Assembly: GCF_001293525.1 (NCBI RefSeq) | Contig: NZ_BBYR01000030.1 | Coordinates: forward strand, 146,420-210,419 | Length of the DNA: 64,000 nucleotides | Direction of reading: 5' to 3' | Source: Pseudideonella sakaiensis | GTDB lineage: Bacteria; Pseudomonadota; Gammaproteobacteria; Burkholderiales; Burkholderiaceae_C | Shown here: positions 16,569 through 34,391 of the stretch, in pieces | How positions within the stretch are numbered: the first letter of the stretch is position 1 | Layout: the number at the start of each line of letters is the position of its first letter | The notes under the pieces: model-generated | Told to the model about the DNA's origin: nothing | Database searches by the model: none | Seen by the model: the letters and a program-made list of their open reading frames with translations, nothing else | Program-made: the position numbers and the translations under genes

Positions 16569-17377
16569 TGCGGCGCGTGCCGCTGTGGGTCTGGCAGCTG
16601 CTGCTGCTGTTCGGCGTGTTCGGCGCCTGGCACCTGCTGACCACGCCCGGCCTGCTGCCGCCCTTCCTGTTCGAGAACGACCGCCAGGCCGCGTTCTTCT
16701 TCGGCGAGCCGCTGAAGGTGCTGCAGCGCATCGTCGGCTGGTTCTTCGTCTCGGCGGACATCTACGAGCACCTGGCGGTCACGCTGCTCGAGACGGTGCT
16801 CGCCTTCGGCATCGGCACGCTGCTCGGCCTGGGCTGCGGGCTGTGGCTGGCGCTCAGCCCGCTGGCTGCGGCCATCCTCGACCCCTACATCAAGGCGGCC
16901 AACAGCATGCCGCGGGTCATCCTGGCGCCGATCTTCGCGGTCTGGTTCGGCCTCGGCATCGCGAGCAAGGTGGCGCTGGGCGTGACGCTGGTCTTCTTCA
17001 TCGTCTTCTTCAACGTCTACCAGGGCGTGAAGGAGGTCAGCCCGGTGGTGCTCGCGAACGCGCGCATGCTGGGCGCCAGCCGGCGCGCGCTGCTGCGCCA
17101 CGTCTACCTGCCGAGCGCGACGAGCTGGGTCTTCAGCTCGCTGCACACCAGCGTCGGCCTGGCCTTCGTCGGCGCGGTGGTGGGCGAGTACCTCGGGTCC
17201 TCGCGCGGCGTCGGCTACCTGATCCTGCAGGCCGAAGGGGCCTTCGACATCAACACCGTGATGGCGGGCATCCTGGTGCTGACGGTGTTCGCGCTGCTGC
17301 TGGACGCGGCCGTCGGCCGCATCGAGCGGCGCCTGATGAAGTGGCAGCCGCGCAGCGGCGAGTCCGAGAAGCTCTGA
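16565..17377 (+). CDS. NitT/TauT-type ABC transporter permease
   Basis: 270 aa inner-membrane permease of the SsuC/TauC class with about six helices. The EAA loop reads EVSPVVLANARMLGASRRALLRHVYLP. Further family marks are ILAPIFAVWFGLGIASKV and GEYLGSSRGVGYLI. Its ATG overlaps the stop of the ATPase gene, indicating translational coupling. It completes the importer begun at 14030. The 3' end is convergent with the TPR-GGDEF gene, with 30 bp between. Confidence 0.92.
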   Translation: MMRRVPLWVWQLLLLFGVFGAWHLLTTPGLLPPFLFENDRQAAFFFGEPLKVLQRIVGWFFVSADIYEHLAVTLLETVLAFGIGTLLGLGCGLWLALSPLAAAILDPYIKAANSMPRVILAPIFAVWFGLGIASKVALGVTLVFFIVFFNVYQGVKEVSPVVLANARMLGASRRALLRHVYLPSATSWVFSSLHTSVGLAFVGAVVGEYLGSSRGVGYLILQAEGAFDINTVMAGILVLTVFALLLDAAVGRIERRLMKWQPRSGESEKL

Positions 17378-17407
17378 CGACGGGCGCGGCGCGCCGCACC
17401 GCGCGCC

Positions 17408-19081
17408 TCAGGCGCGGCCGGCCTGCGTCACGACGCGGTTGCGCCCCGCCGCCTTCGCCCGGTACATCGCCTGGTCGGCCCGGTCGAGCAGGCGGCCGTC
17501 CGAGGCCTCGCGCAGGTCCTCGCCCGCCTGCACCAGGCCGACGCTGAGGGTCACCGACAGCCCCGGGATCAGCGCGGCCCAGTCGTGGCCGGCGACGCGC
17601 TGGCGCAGCCGCTCGCAGACCTCGGTGGCGGCGGCCAGCGGCGTCTGCGGAAAGACGATCACGAACTCCTCGCCGCCCAGCCGCACCAGCAGGTCGCGCT
17701 GGCGCGTGCCGGCGCCGAGCTGGGTGGCCAGCGCGACCAGCACCCGGTCGCCCACGGCATGGCCATGGCGGTCGTTGATCGGCTTGAAGTGGTCGACGTC
17801 GACCATCGCGACGCACAGCGGCTCGCCGGCCCCGATCGCGGCGGCCAGCAGGGCCGGGAGGTCGCGGTCGAGGCGGCGGCGGTTGCCCAGGCCGGTCAGC
17901 GGGTCGCGCAGCGCATCGGCGGCGAGCACCGCGGCGTGGTCGCGTTCCTGCTCGGCCTGGTGGCGTGCACGCTCGATCTCCTGGCGCGAGCGCTCGGCTT
18001 CCATGCGGGTGATGAACAGCGAAGACTGTGCCTTCAGCTGCTGGGTCGCGCGCTGCCGCTCCAGCCGCTGGTAGTGCTCCAGGTGGCCGAGCGCCTCCTC
18101 GGGCAGGTCGAGGCGGCGGCAGGCACGGTACAGCGCGTGCCGGGTGCGCACCAGCGTCGCGCGGGCCGCGGCGTCGCCCATGTCGGCGAGCAGCTTGTCC
18201 AGCTCGGCGCGCGCGCGCGTCGGCCGGCCCTCGGCCATCAGCAGCTCGCCGAGCGAGCAGCGGATGCGCCAGGCCTGGGCGGTGTAGCCGCGCGCCTGGG
18301 CCGTCTGCAGCGAGCGCTCGAGCAGCTCGCGCGCCTCGTCGTGTCGGCCGCGGTGCAGCGCCACCTCGCCCAGGTTGCCCTCCACGAAGACGCGAAAGAG
18401 CGGGTCCTCGAAGCTCGGCAGCAGGCCCTGCGCCTCGCGCGCATAGGCCTCGGCCCGCTCCAGCGCGGCGCGCGCCTCGGCCTCGTCGCTGCCGCCGTCG
18501 TGCAGCAGGTAGAAGGCGCCGATGGTGATCGCGCACAGGTTGTTCAGCGTGACCATCGTCACGTAGGCGTCGCCGACGCCGCGCGCCAGCGCCAGCCCGT
18601 CGGAGACCAGGCGCTCGGCCTGCCACGGGTCGCCCATGCGCTCGAAGCAGGCGCCCAGGCCGCTGTGCGCGAGCGACAGCGCCAGGTCGTCGCCCCGCGC
18701 ATGCGACAGGTCGAAGCACTCCGTCGCACTGCGCAGCGCCAGCTCGTGCCGGCCCAGCTCGCAGCCGGCGAGGGTGAGGCGGCGCAGCAGCTCGGAGCGC
18801 ACCGGCCACGGGGCCGCGTCGCCCAGGCGGGCCAGCACGGCCTGCGCCACCGGAATCAGCTCGGCCAGCGCGCCCTGCCGGAACAGGCACTGGCACAGCA
18901 GGTGGCCGGCCTCGCCGTACGGGACGGGCTGGATCGGCTCCGCCTGGGCCAGCACCCAGGCGCGCTCCGCGGCCTCCCGCGCCTGCGGCAGCGCCTGCGC
19001 CTGCAGCGCGTCGCGGCCGCGGCTCAGCAGCTCCGGCAGGGTCTCGGGCAGCGACAGGGCGGGCGGCGGCGCGGCGATCAT
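17408..19081 (-). CDS. TPR-GGDEF diguanylate cyclase
   Basis: 557 aa from ATG 19081, predicted soluble. About 370 N-terminal residues form helical TPR-like repeats (for example GEAGHLLCQCLFRQGALAEL, NLGEVALHRGRHDEARELLE and SLGELLMAEGRPTRARAEL). A coiled segment (about 350-395) leads into a GGDEF domain with DPLTGLGNRR, DVDHFKPIND and the active-site RLGGEEF. An inhibitory-site RxxD (RQRD) precedes it by five residues, so product feedback is expected. It should make c-di-GMP from GTP. The TPR part may bind a partner or ligand; no neighbour indicates which. Confidence 0.92.
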   Translation of the reverse strand: MIAAPPPALSLPETLPELLSRGRDALQAQALPQAREAAERAWVLAQAEPIQPVPYGEAGHLLCQCLFRQGALAELIPVAQAVLARLGDAAPWPVRSELLRRLTLAGCELGRHELALRSATECFDLSHARGDDLALSLAHSGLGACFERMGDPWQAERLVSDGLALARGVGDAYVTMVTLNNLCAITIGAFYLLHDGGSDEAEARAALERAEAYAREAQGLLPSFEDPLFRVFVEGNLGEVALHRGRHDEARELLERSLQTAQARGYTAQAWRIRCSLGELLMAEGRPTRARAELDKLLADMGDAAARATLVRTRHALYRACRRLDLPEEALGHLEHYQRLERQRATQQLKAQSSLFITRMEAERSRQEIERARHQAEQERDHAAVLAADALRDPLTGLGNRRRLDRDLPALLAAAIGAGEPLCVAMVDVDHFKPINDRHGHAVGDRVLVALATQLGAGTRQRDLLVRLGGEEFVIVFPQTPLAAATEVCERLRQRVAGHDWAALIPGLSVTLSVGLVQAGEDLREASDGRLLDRADQAMYRAKAAGRNRVVTQAGRA

Positions 19082-19183
19082 CGGCGGCACCGAGTATCGC
19101 CGAGCCCCGGCGGGGCAGCCGCAAGGCCAGGCTGCCGATAATCCGCGCCGAACGCGTCCGCCGAGGGCGGGCCCGAAGGGCCG

Positions 19184-22394
<3,211 letters not shown>

Positions 22395-22405
22395 GTGTGC
22401 CCCCA

Positions 22406-22426
22406 GGGCCGGGCGGAGCCCGGCCC
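22406..22426 (+). terminator. Terminator-like hairpin after the asparaginase gene
   Basis: GGGCCGGGC (22406-22414) pairs perfectly with GCCCGGCCC (22418-22426) over a 3-nt loop. A pyrimidine-rich run follows, but with few T residues, so termination strength is uncertain. Confidence 0.5.
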
Positions 22427-22549
22427 GCCCCCTTCCCGCGCGCGTTGCTGCGCTGCAACGAGGCGGGGGCTCCGCCGGAGGCCCGGGAGGGCGCGGCGCA
22501 CAATGCGGGTTTCCCGTGACCGCAGCCGCCCCGCGGCGCGCCACTGCAT

Positions 22550-24430
22550 GTGACTTCCGAGCACCGTGCCGGCGGATCCGGCCTCGCAGCGCTGACCCTC
22601 GGCGCCATCGGCGTCGTCTACGGCGACATCGGGACCAGCCCGCTCTACGCCTTCAAGGAGGTCTTCGCACACGGCCACGTGCCGCTGACGGCGGAGAACA
22701 TCCACGGCGTGCTGTCGCTGATGTTCTGGACCATCACGGTCGTGGTGTCGGTGAAGTACGTGGCGCTGATCCTGCGCGCCGACAACAACGGCGAGGGCGG
22801 CCTGATCGCGATGCTGGCGCTGGCCTCGCAGGCCGTGAAGGACCGTCCGGCGCTGCGCCGCCGGCTGCTGCTGCTCGGGGTCTTCGGCACCGCGATCTTC
22901 TTCGGCGATGGCGTCATCACGCCGGCGATCTCGGTGCTGTCGGCCGTCGAGGGCCTGGAGGTCGCGGCGCCGGCGCTGCACCGCTGGGTGGTGCCGGTGA
23001 CCCTGCTGGTGCTGACGGCGCTGTTCGTGCTGCAGCGCTTCGGCACCGCCAGCGTCGGCCGGCTGTTCGGGCCGATCACCGTGCTGTGGTTCCTCGTGCT
23101 GTTCGTGCTCGGCGCGATGCACATCGTGCGCAACCCGGCGATCCTGTGGGCGCTGAACCCGCAGTACGCGCTGCGCTTCGTGCTCGACCACCCCGGCATC
23201 GCCTTCATCGCGCTTGGCTCGGTGGTGCTGTGCGTGACCGGGGCGGAGGCGCTCTACGCCGACATGGGGCACTTCGGCAAGCGGCCGATCCGCATCGCGT
23301 GGTTCAGCCTGGTGATGCCCGCGCTGGTGGTGAACTACTTCGGCCAGGGCGCGATGCTGCTGGCCCACCCCGAGAACGCGAAGAACCCCTTCTACGAGAT
23401 GGCGCCCACGTGGGCGCTGTACCCGCTGATCGGCCTGGCGACCTGCGCGACGGTGATCGCGTCGCAGGCGCTGATCACGGCCGCGTTCTCGATCACCAAG
23501 CAGGCGATCCAGCTCGGCTACTTCCCGCGGCTGCGCATCACCCACACCTCGGTGCGCGAGACGGGCCAGGTCTACGTGCCCTTCATCAACTGGAGCCTGT
23601 ACGGCAGCATCGTGCTGGCGGTGGTGGTGTTCGGCTCCAGCAGCCGGCTCGCCGCCGCCTACGGCATCGCGGTGACGATCGACATGCTGATCACGACGAC
23701 GATGACCTTCTTCGTGATCCGCTACGGCTGGAAGTACCCGTGGTGGCTGTGCGTCGCCGCCACCGGCACCTTCTTCGTCGTCGACTTCGCCTACTTCGCC
23801 GCGAACGCCGTCAAGCTGCTCGACGGCGGCTGGTTCCCGGTCGTCATCGGCGGCGTGGTGTTCACGCTGATGCTGACCTGGAAGCAGGGCCGGCGGCTGA
23901 TGCGCAACCGCCTGCGCGACGAGGCGATCGACCTGAAGAGCTTCCTCGAGGCGGTGTTCGTGAGCCCGCCGACGCGGGTGCCCGGCACCGCCGTCTTCCT
24001 CGTCAGCGAGCAGGGGCTGACGCCGAACGCGCTGCTGCACAACCTCAAGCACAACAAGGTGCTGCACGAGACCAACCTGTTCGTCACCGTGAAGCACCAC
24101 GAACGGCCCTGGATCCCGTTCGACCGGCGCTGCGAGATCGAGCCGCTGGGCCGCGACTGCTGGCAGCTGACGCTGCACTTCGGCTTCAAGAACGACCCGG
24201 ACGTGCCGGAGGCGCTCGAGCTGGCCGCCCAGCGCGGCCTGCGGCTGGACCCGATGGACACCAGCTACTTCCTGTCGCGCGACATCGTGATCCCGACGCT
24301 CGGCGGCGGCATGGCGATGTGGCGCGAGAAGCTGTTCGCCAGCATGCACCGCAATGCCGCGGCCGCCGCGGACTTCCTGAACCTGCCGGCCAACCGGGTG
24401 GTCGAGCTGGGGTCGAAGCTGGAGATCTGA
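22550..24430 (+). CDS. kup: Kup low-affinity potassium transporter
   Basis: 626 aa from GTG 22550. The Kup signature is complete: [21 protein letters not shown] near the N-terminus, [51 protein letters not shown] and the AITKQA-like [14 protein letters not shown]. About 12 helices span the first 430 residues; a hydrophilic C-terminal domain ends [18 protein letters not shown]. It takes up K+ with protons. The GTG start has no obvious ribosome-binding site. An imperfect hairpin follows. Confidence 0.95.
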   Translation: MTSEHRAGGSGLAALTLGAIGVVYGDIGTSPLYAFKEVFAHGHVPLTAENIHGVLSLMFWTITVVVSVKYVALILRADNNGEGGLIAMLALASQAVKDRPALRRRLLLLGVFGTAIFFGDGVITPAISVLSAVEGLEVAAPALHRWVVPVTLLVLTALFVLQRFGTASVGRLFGPITVLWFLVLFVLGAMHIVRNPAILWALNPQYALRFVLDHPGIAFIALGSVVLCVTGAEALYADMGHFGKRPIRIAWFSLVMPALVVNYFGQGAMLLAHPENAKNPFYEMAPTWALYPLIGLATCATVIASQALITAAFSITKQAIQLGYFPRLRITHTSVRETGQVYVPFINWSLYGSIVLAVVVFGSSSRLAAAYGIAVTIDMLITTTMTFFVIRYGWKYPWWLCVAATGTFFVVDFAYFAANAVKLLDGGWFPVVIGGVVFTLMLTWKQGRRLMRNRLRDEAIDLKSFLEAVFVSPPTRVPGTAVFLVSEQGLTPNALLHNLKHNKVLHETNLFVTVKHHERPWIPFDRRCEIEPLGRDCWQLTLHFGFKNDPDVPEALELAAQRGLRLDPMDTSYFLSRDIVIPTLGGGMAMWREKLFASMHRNAAAAADFLNLPANRVVELGSKLEI

Positions 24431-24460
24431 GCGCCGGCAGGCCCGGAGGCTGCCGGGCGC
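24431..24460. terminator. Hairpin between convergent kup and YqjK-like genes
   Basis: GCGCCGGCAG (24431-24440) can pair with CTGCCGGGCGC (24450-24460), allowing one bulge, around GCCCGGAGG. It sits exactly between convergent 3' ends, fitting a bidirectional terminator, but without T-runs. Confidence 0.4.
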
Positions 24461-24466
24461 CCGGCG

Positions 24467-24910
24467 TCAGCGGCGCGGGTCCGGCCCGTCGTCGGTCGGC
24501 CGGCGCTGCGAGAGCGTCCACCAGGCCGCCGCCGCGAGACCGGCGCCGGCCAGGCCGCCGATCGCCCAGCGGCCCCAGCGGCGACGCCCGAGCCAGGGGC
24601 CGGCGCCGGCCAGCAGGGACCACAGCGCGGGATGGCGGCGAAGCAGCGCGCCGGCCTGCAGCAGGCGCTCGATCAGGCCGGTCTCGGCGCGCCCGCGGCC
24701 CTCGCCGCGCGCCTCGCCGCCCTGGCCGCGCCAGCGGCGCCAGCCGCGCAGCGCCCAGTGGTCGCCGACCGAGGCCTTCAGCGCGCCGGCCACCAGGCGC
24801 TGCGGCTGCGCGACCTGGCGGAGCTGGTCCAGCTCGCGCATCCATTGCGCCCGCTCGAGCGCGATGCGCGTCAGCAGCACCTGGCGGCGGGCGTCGTTGT
24901 CCAGCGGCAT
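24467..24910 (-). CDS. YqjK-like small protein of the YqjD-YqjE cluster
   Basis: 147 aa. Two charged helical halves with RIALERAQWMRELDQLRQ near the start and a hydrophobic segment [19 protein letters not shown] near the C-terminus, so membrane-anchored. Sequence identity to E. coli YqjK is not evident by eye; the call rests on place and shape, third behind YqjD- and YqjE-like genes on the same strand, 32 bp after the latter. Function unknown. Confidence 0.55.
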   Translation of the reverse strand: MPLDNDARRQVLLTRIALERAQWMRELDQLRQVAQPQRLVAGALKASVGDHWALRGWRRWRGQGGEARGEGRGRAETGLIERLLQAGALLRRHPALWSLLAGAGPWLGRRRWGRWAIGGLAGAGLAAAAWWTLSQRRPTDDGPDPRR

Positions 24911-24942
24911 GGCGGTGGCGGGTGGGGAGGGGTCGGAGCCGG

Positions 24943-25335
24943 TCAGCGTGGGGGTTCGCGACCGGCGCGTTGCAGCAGCGCGGCGTCGCGCTGCAGCTCG
25001 CGCAGGCTGTCGTCGAGCAGCGGAGGCATCGCGCGCAACCGGGCGCGCATGCCGGCCAGCAGCGCGAGGCCGATGGCGAGGTCGACGGCGGCGACCGCCA
25101 GCAACGCGCCCAGGCCCCAGTGCGGCCAGGCGGCCAGCACCACCGCGGCCGACAGGCCGAGCAGCGCGAAGCCGACCAGCATCAGCCCCAGCAGGCCCAG
25201 CAGCAGCGCGCCGAGCACCCGCCCGCCGGCCTCGCCGAGCTCGAGCGCGGCCAGCTCCGCACGCGTCTGCAGCAGCGCCAGCAGCGAGCCGCCGGTGCGG
25301 CGCAGGCTGTCGTAGAGGCCCGCGTCCAGGCTCAT
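24943..25335 (-). CDS. Phage-holin-superfamily (DUF1469, YqjE-like) membrane protein
   Basis: 130 aa. LLALLQTRAELAALELGEAG near the N-terminus is the DUF1469 pattern, followed by two hydrophobic helices (LLLGLLGLMLVGFALLGLSA and ALLAVAAVDLAIGLALLAGM). Despite the family name it is a host envelope protein usually found beside DUF883 genes, as here (28 bp downstream of one). Function unknown; stress-response envelope roles have been suggested for the group. Confidence 0.8.
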   Translation of the reverse strand: MSLDAGLYDSLRRTGGSLLALLQTRAELAALELGEAGGRVLGALLLGLLGLMLVGFALLGLSAAVVLAAWPHWGLGALLAVAAVDLAIGLALLAGMRARLRAMPPLLDDSLRELQRDAALLQRAGREPPR

Positions 25336-25363
25336 CGGGCCGCCCTTCGCGCCCGCCGCGCGG

Positions 25364-25675
25364 TCAACGGCGGTTCAGCAGCAGGCCGATGACGACGCCG
25401 GCGGCCAGCGCCGCGCCGATCGAGCGCCACGGGTGGTCGTGCACGTAGTCGTCCGTCGCGCGGGCGGCCGCCTTGCTCTTCTCGACGACCGCATCCTGCG
25501 CGTCGTGCAGCTTCTCGCGCAGGCTGCGCAGCTGCTCGACCGCCTTCTCGCGCAGCTCGGCCGCCTTCTCGCCGGTGCTGGCGCTGGCCTGGCGCAGCAT
25601 GTCCTCGGCGCCGCTGATGGCCTTCTGGACGTCGGACGACAGCGGGTCCAGCTTGTTCGTGGTGTCGGTGCTCAT
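25364..25675 (-). CDS. DUF883 (YqjD/ElaB-like) ribosome-associated membrane protein
   Basis: 103 aa from ATG 25675, behind a strong GAGGAGG. A long amphipathic helix (SSDVQKAISGAEDMLRQASA onward) leads to DDYVHDHPWRSIGAALAAGV and a C-terminal hydrophobic anchor GVVIGLLLNRR. E. coli YqjD and ElaB are inner-membrane proteins that bind stationary-phase ribosomes; that role is by family only. First gene of the three-gene minus-strand cluster. Confidence 0.88.
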   Translation of the reverse strand: MSTDTTNKLDPLSSDVQKAISGAEDMLRQASASTGEKAAELREKAVEQLRSLREKLHDAQDAVVEKSKAAARATDDYVHDHPWRSIGAALAAGVVIGLLLNRR

Positions 25676-25796
25676 GGGGACCTCCTCGTGGGGCGATGCA
25701 GGGTCGGCACGGAGCCGGGCCCGGGAAGACCCGCGCCGGCGCCGATCGTTCCCCCGATTCTGGCGCAGCGGCGGGCCCGTCCCGGCGCTGCCATGC

Positions 25797-25819
25797 AAAA
25801 CGGCCGCGCGAGCGGCCGT
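25797..25819 (-). terminator. Intrinsic terminator of the atp operon
   Basis: Read on the minus strand: ACGGCCGC, loop TCGC, GCGGCCGT, then TTTT (the + strand AAAA at 25797-25800). This 8-bp perfect stem with a T-run lies about 50 bp after the atpC stop and before the DUF883 gene promoter. It is the clearest intrinsic terminator in the window. Confidence 0.85.
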
Positions 25820-25871
25820 CGGGGCAGGCGTGGGAGGCCTGCGCGGGCGGGCGGCCTGGGGCCGCCGCCGT

Positions 25872-26291
25872 TCACTTCTTGCGGAACTTGCGCAGCGCGG
25901 CGATCTGGGCCGCCATCGCGGCGAACTCGCTCTGGGCCTTCGCGAAGTCGACGTCGCTCTTCGCGTTGCGCATCGCTTCCTCGGCCAACTTCTTCGCCTC
26001 GGCTGCCTTGGCCTCGTCGAGGTCGTGGCCCCGGATCGCGGTGTCGGCGAGCACGGTGACGGTGCCCGGCTGGACCTCGAGGATGCCGCCGGCGACGAAG
26101 ACGAACTCCTCCTCGCCGTTGTCGGCGCGCTGGATGCGCACGGCGCCGGGCTTGATCCGCGTGATCAGCGGCGTGTGCCGCGGGTAGATGCCGAGCTCAC
26201 CCATCTCGCCGGGCAGCGCGACGAACTTGGCCTCGCCGGAGAAGATCTGCTCTTCCGCCGAGACGACGTCGACATGCAGTGTGGTTGCCAT
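25872..26291 (-). CDS. atpC: ATP synthase epsilon subunit
   Basis: 139 aa. Central-stalk subunit that couples rotation and inhibits ATPase activity. N-terminal beta-sandwich with [41 protein letters not shown] sequence ([19 protein letters not shown]), then a helical hairpin ending ALRKFRKK. Last gene of the operon, 109 bp after atpD, followed by the terminator at 25797-25819. Confidence 0.97.
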   Translation of the reverse strand: MATTLHVDVVSAEEQIFSGEAKFVALPGEMGELGIYPRHTPLITRIKPGAVRIQRADNGEEEFVFVAGGILEVQPGTVTVLADTAIRGHDLDEAKAAEAKKLAEEAMRNAKSDVDFAKAQSEFAAMAAQIAALRKFRKK

Positions 26292-26400
26292 CAGGACTCC
26301 TGCGGCCGTGGCGGCCGGTGCGGCCGCTGCGGCCGGTGATCGGGCCGCCGCCGGGGAGCCGGCCGGGCCGGTCCGCCAGCGGCGCTCCCCGGGGGGAGCA

Positions 26401-28711
<2,311 letters not shown>

Positions 28712-28788
28712 CAGGCACTCCTATCGAGGGGACGTCCCGGGCCGGGCGGGCGCCGGGGCGCCGCGCCCGCCGCGGGGGCGGGCCGAAC

Positions 28789-30327
<1,539 letters not shown>

Positions 30328-30357
30328 GCTAGATCTCCAGTCTCTGGGGCGACGGCC

Positions 30358-30891
30358 TCAGGCCGTCAGCGCCTGCTTCATCTGTTCGAGGCGGGCCTTG
30401 ACCGAGGTGTCCAGCACCTCGTCGCCGACCACCACGCGGATGCCGCCGATCAGTTCGGGTTCGAGCTCGACGCGCGCCGACAGGCGGCGGCCGAAGCGTT
30501 TCTCCAGCGCCGCGACGACCTCGGCCAGCTGGGCGCCCTCGATCGGGTAGGCGCTGTGGATGACGGCGTCGGCCACGCCGGACTCGGCATTGGCCAGCGA
30601 CCGCACCTGGACGGCGACCTCGGGCAGCGCGGCGAGGCGGCCGTTGGCCACCATCGTGCGCAGCAGGTTGACCACCGCGGGCGTCAGCGGACGCTTCACC
30701 ACCGCGGTGATGACCTCGAGCACCTGCTCGTCGGTGGTGTTCGGGTTGTCGGCCAGCTGGCGCAGCTGCGCGTCGCCGGCGACCGCCGCGACGGCGTCGA
30801 GTTGGTCGCCGGCCGCGGCGAGGTCCCCCTGGCGGGCCACCTGGTGGAAGGCCTCGGCGTAGGGGCGCGCGATGGTTGCGAGCTCGGCCAT
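30358..30891 (-). CDS. atpH: ATP synthase delta subunit
   Basis: 177 aa, the top of the peripheral stalk joining F1 to the b subunits. Starts AELATIARPYAEAFHQVA; the conserved C-terminal part IGGIRVVVGDEVLDTSVKAR is clear. It starts 2 bp after the atpF stop. Confidence 0.96.
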   Translation of the reverse strand: MAELATIARPYAEAFHQVARQGDLAAAGDQLDAVAAVAGDAQLRQLADNPNTTDEQVLEVITAVVKRPLTPAVVNLLRTMVANGRLAALPEVAVQVRSLANAESGVADAVIHSAYPIEGAQLAEVVAALEKRFGRRLSARVELEPELIGGIRVVVGDEVLDTSVKARLEQMKQALTA

Positions 30892-30893
30892 GG

Positions 30894-31364
30894 TCAGAGC
30901 TCGGCCTTCAGGCGGCCGAGGAGGTCGGCGTGCACGCCGGCGTCGACTTCGCGGCGCAGGATCTGCTCGGCGCCCTTGACCGCCAGCGCGGCGACCTGGT
31001 CGCGCAGCACCTCGCGGGCCTTGACGGACTCCTGCTCGGCCTCGGCGCGGGCCGCGGCGACGATCTTGGCGGCCTCGTCGTTGGCGCGGGTCTTGGCCTC
31101 CTCGACCAGGCTCTGCGCCAGGCGCTCGGCATCGGCCACGCGCTGCGCGGCGTCGGTCCGGGCGGCCGACAGCTGGGCTTCGACGCGCTGGTTGGCGGCC
31201 ACCAGCTCGGACTTGGCCTTGTCGGCGGCGGACAGGCCGTCGGCGATCTTCTGGGCGCGCTCGTCGAGGGCCTTGGCGATCGGCGGCCAGACGAACTTCA
31301 TCGTGAACCAGACGAGGATCAGGAACACGATCAACTGCGCGATCAGCGTAGCGTTGATGCTCAC
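30894..31364 (-). CDS. atpF: ATP synthase b subunit
   Basis: 156 aa. One N-terminal membrane helix ([20 protein letters not shown]) with PP after it, then a long charged coiled coil (residues about 30-150) that forms the peripheral stalk. It lies between atpE and atpH in the standard order. Confidence 0.97.
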   Translation of the reverse strand: MSINATLIAQLIVFLILVWFTMKFVWPPIAKALDERAQKIADGLSAADKAKSELVAANQRVEAQLSAARTDAAQRVADAERLAQSLVEEAKTRANDEAAKIVAAARAEAEQESVKAREVLRDQVAALAVKGAEQILRREVDAGVHADLLGRLKAEL

Positions 31365-31449
31365 GTTGTTGCCTCTGGAACGGACTTCGGGAAGGGGCGG
31401 GGCGTCGGGCGCGCGCGCTGGGCGGCCCGCGGACGGCGCGGTCCGCCGA

Positions 31450-32671
<1,222 letters not shown>

Positions 32672-33118
32672 CTAGGTTCCTCGGCGCCCGCGCCACAGCA
32701 GCGCGAACCAGTTCACTTTGATGCACACCAGCATCGTCAGCAGCAGTGCCGGCCAACTCAGCTGGGGTACCACACGGGCGGCGATCAACAGCATCGCGAT
32801 CGCCACCCCGATCTTCAGCATCTCCCAGAACAGGAAGCCCGCCGCGGCCGACACGGCGCTGCGCGCTCCCCGCGTCATGCCGCGCGCCATCAAGGCGTTC
32901 GGCACGACGGTGGCGGCCGCGCCGTAGAGCGCCGACCATGCCGTCGAGGCCTTCCCGGTCAGCAACCAGGCCCCTGCGACACAGACCACACCCACCAGCA
33001 ACTGCACCCCCACCACCCGCCAGGGCGACACCATCGTGAGCTTTTCACGCACCCGGCGGGCCTCGTCGGCCGTCAGGGTCTTGAAAGGCCGCTCGTCGGC
33101 CGCATCATCGAAACTCAC
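32672..33118 (-). CDS. atpI: ATP synthase assembly protein AtpI
   Basis: About 148 aa from GTG 33118; a later in-frame ATG before VSPWRVVGVQ would give about 113 aa, so the start is uncertain. Four hydrophobic segments are visible (for example VVGVQLLVGVVCVAGAWLLT and PALLLTMLVCIKVNWFALLW). The KxxWFALLW-type end suits the AtpI family, which helps assemble the c ring and may carry Mg2+. First gene of the operon, about 200 nt after the predicted transcription start. Confidence 0.85.
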   Translation of the reverse strand: MSFDDAADERPFKTLTADEARRVREKLTMVSPWRVVGVQLLVGVVCVAGAWLLTGKASTAWSALYGAAATVVPNALMARGMTRGARSAVSAAAGFLFWEMLKIGVAIAMLLIAARVVPQLSWPALLLTMLVCIKVNWFALLWRGRRGT

Positions 33119-33420
33119 GTTGACATCTCGCCGGTCGCGATTCACGGGGAAGGGGAAGTCGGGTGTCGACCGGCTGCGCGGCGCCGTGGGCGCCATGCGT
33201 GGGCATGCGTGGATGGCCGCGCTGCCCGTGCCGATCGACCGCGCGTGCGGCTCGTGCCCGCCCGCTGGTCCTCCCCTTGCCGATCCATGGGTCTGCGCCC
33301 GGTCCTCCTGGCAAAGCCTCGGAATTATACATACGTGGAAACCCGTGCCCAGCCTTGGGGCGTGCATGGGTCGCCATCGTGCGCGCCGCGGCGCCTGCGG
33401 CGGGCTGCCGCGACGCGGGT
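33119..33420. other. Region upstream of the atp operon
   Basis: About 300 bp between the atpI start and the SMP-30 gene 3' end. It holds the probable atp promoter (33324-33351, minus strand) and a roughly 200-nt leader. Within the leader CATGCGTGG occurs twice nine bases apart (near 33187-33214). No conserved coding frame is recognised. Confidence 0.5.
33324..33351 (-). promoter_or_regulatory. Probable sigma-70 promoter of the atp operon
   Basis: On the minus strand a perfect TATAAT (33324-33329) is preceded by TGGGCA (33346-33351, four of six matches to TTGACA) with a 16-bp spacer. This is one of the few AT-rich spots in the area, and it lies upstream of atpI in the right direction. Confidence 0.6.
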
Positions 33421-34368
33421 TCAGGCCAGGAACAGGTGGGCCGGCAGGCCGGGGACATCCACCCGCAGCGACAGCACGCCGCCGGCCCAGGGCTGGCGGG
33501 CGCGCTCCTCGGGTGGGCGCTTGTCGCTGGCGGTCGTCACGTAGAGCGTGCGCAGGTCGGGCCCGCCGAAGCAGGGCATGGTCGGGCACTGCACCGGCAG
33601 CCGCACCTCGCGCAGCAGGGTCCCGTCGGGGGCGATGCGCAGCAGGCGCGCGCCCTCGTACATCGCGCACCAGTAGGCGCCTTCGCTGTCCACCGCTGCC
33701 CCGTCGGGACGGCCGCCGTAGGCCTCGGGCGGCGCCGCGGGATCGCGTGCCGGGAACTGCACGAAGGGGCGGCGGCCGGAGATGTCGCCGCCGACCGGAT
33801 CGACGTCGAACACGTCGATGCGGTGGGCCTTGGTGTCGCTCCAGTACATGCGCCGGCCGTCCGGGCTCCAGGCCAGGCCGTTGGCGGTGACCACGCCGCC
33901 CGCCTGCGGGTCCAGCCGGCCCTGGCGGTAGCGGTAGAGCCGGGCGCGCGCCGGCTCGCGCGGCTCGTAGATCGTGCCGACCCAAAAAGCGCCGCGCGGA
34001 TCGCACTTGCCGTCGTTGAAGCGCTCCAGCGCCGGGTCGTAGGGCGCGCGGGCCAGCCGCTCGCGCTCGCCGCTGCGCGGGTCGAAGCGCCACAGGCCGT
34101 CGCGCATGGCCAGCAGCAGGCGGCCGTCGAGGGTCGGCGCGAGGCAGCCCACGTCGGTGTCGAAGGTCCAGTGGTCCAGGCTGCCGCGCCGCGGGTCGTG
34201 GCGGTAGACGCAGCCGGCCGGGATGTCGCACCAATACAGGGCCTGTTCCTGCGGGTGCCACACCGGTGATTCGCCCAGGCGGCAGGTGATCGCCACCGCC
34301 AGCGAGACGGGGTCGTCGGGTTCGGCGGGTTCGTCGGGGAGGCGCATGGGCGGGGGGTGCTGCGGCAT
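33421..34368 (-). CDS. SMP-30/gluconolactonase-family lactonase
   Basis: 315 aa six-bladed propeller. Metal and active-site motifs are present: GESPVWHP with the ligand Glu, FNDGKCDPRGAFWVGT, ANGLAWSPDGRRMYWSD and GRPDGAAVDSEGAYW. The family hydrolyses sugar lactones such as gluconolactone or arabinonolactone; the substrate is not resolved. ATG 34368 or 34347 are both possible. It lies 57 bp after the GNAT gene, separated by a hairpin. Confidence 0.88.
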   Translation of the reverse strand: MPQHPPPMRLPDEPAEPDDPVSLAVAITCRLGESPVWHPQEQALYWCDIPAGCVYRHDPRRGSLDHWTFDTDVGCLAPTLDGRLLLAMRDGLWRFDPRSGERERLARAPYDPALERFNDGKCDPRGAFWVGTIYEPREPARARLYRYRQGRLDPQAGGVVTANGLAWSPDGRRMYWSDTKAHRIDVFDVDPVGGDISGRRPFVQFPARDPAAPPEAYGGRPDGAAVDSEGAYWCAMYEGARLLRIAPDGTLLREVRLPVQCPTMPCFGGPDLRTLYVTTASDKRPPEERARQPWAGGVLSLRVDVPGLPAHLFLA

Positions 34369-34391
34369 CGCCGGACGCCCGCGGGCCGCCG

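Noticed and set aside
24943..25335. Phage holin, hence a prophage remnant
   Set aside because: The superfamily name is misleading; gene order with a DUF883 gene is a normal chromosomal envelope cluster and no other phage gene is near.
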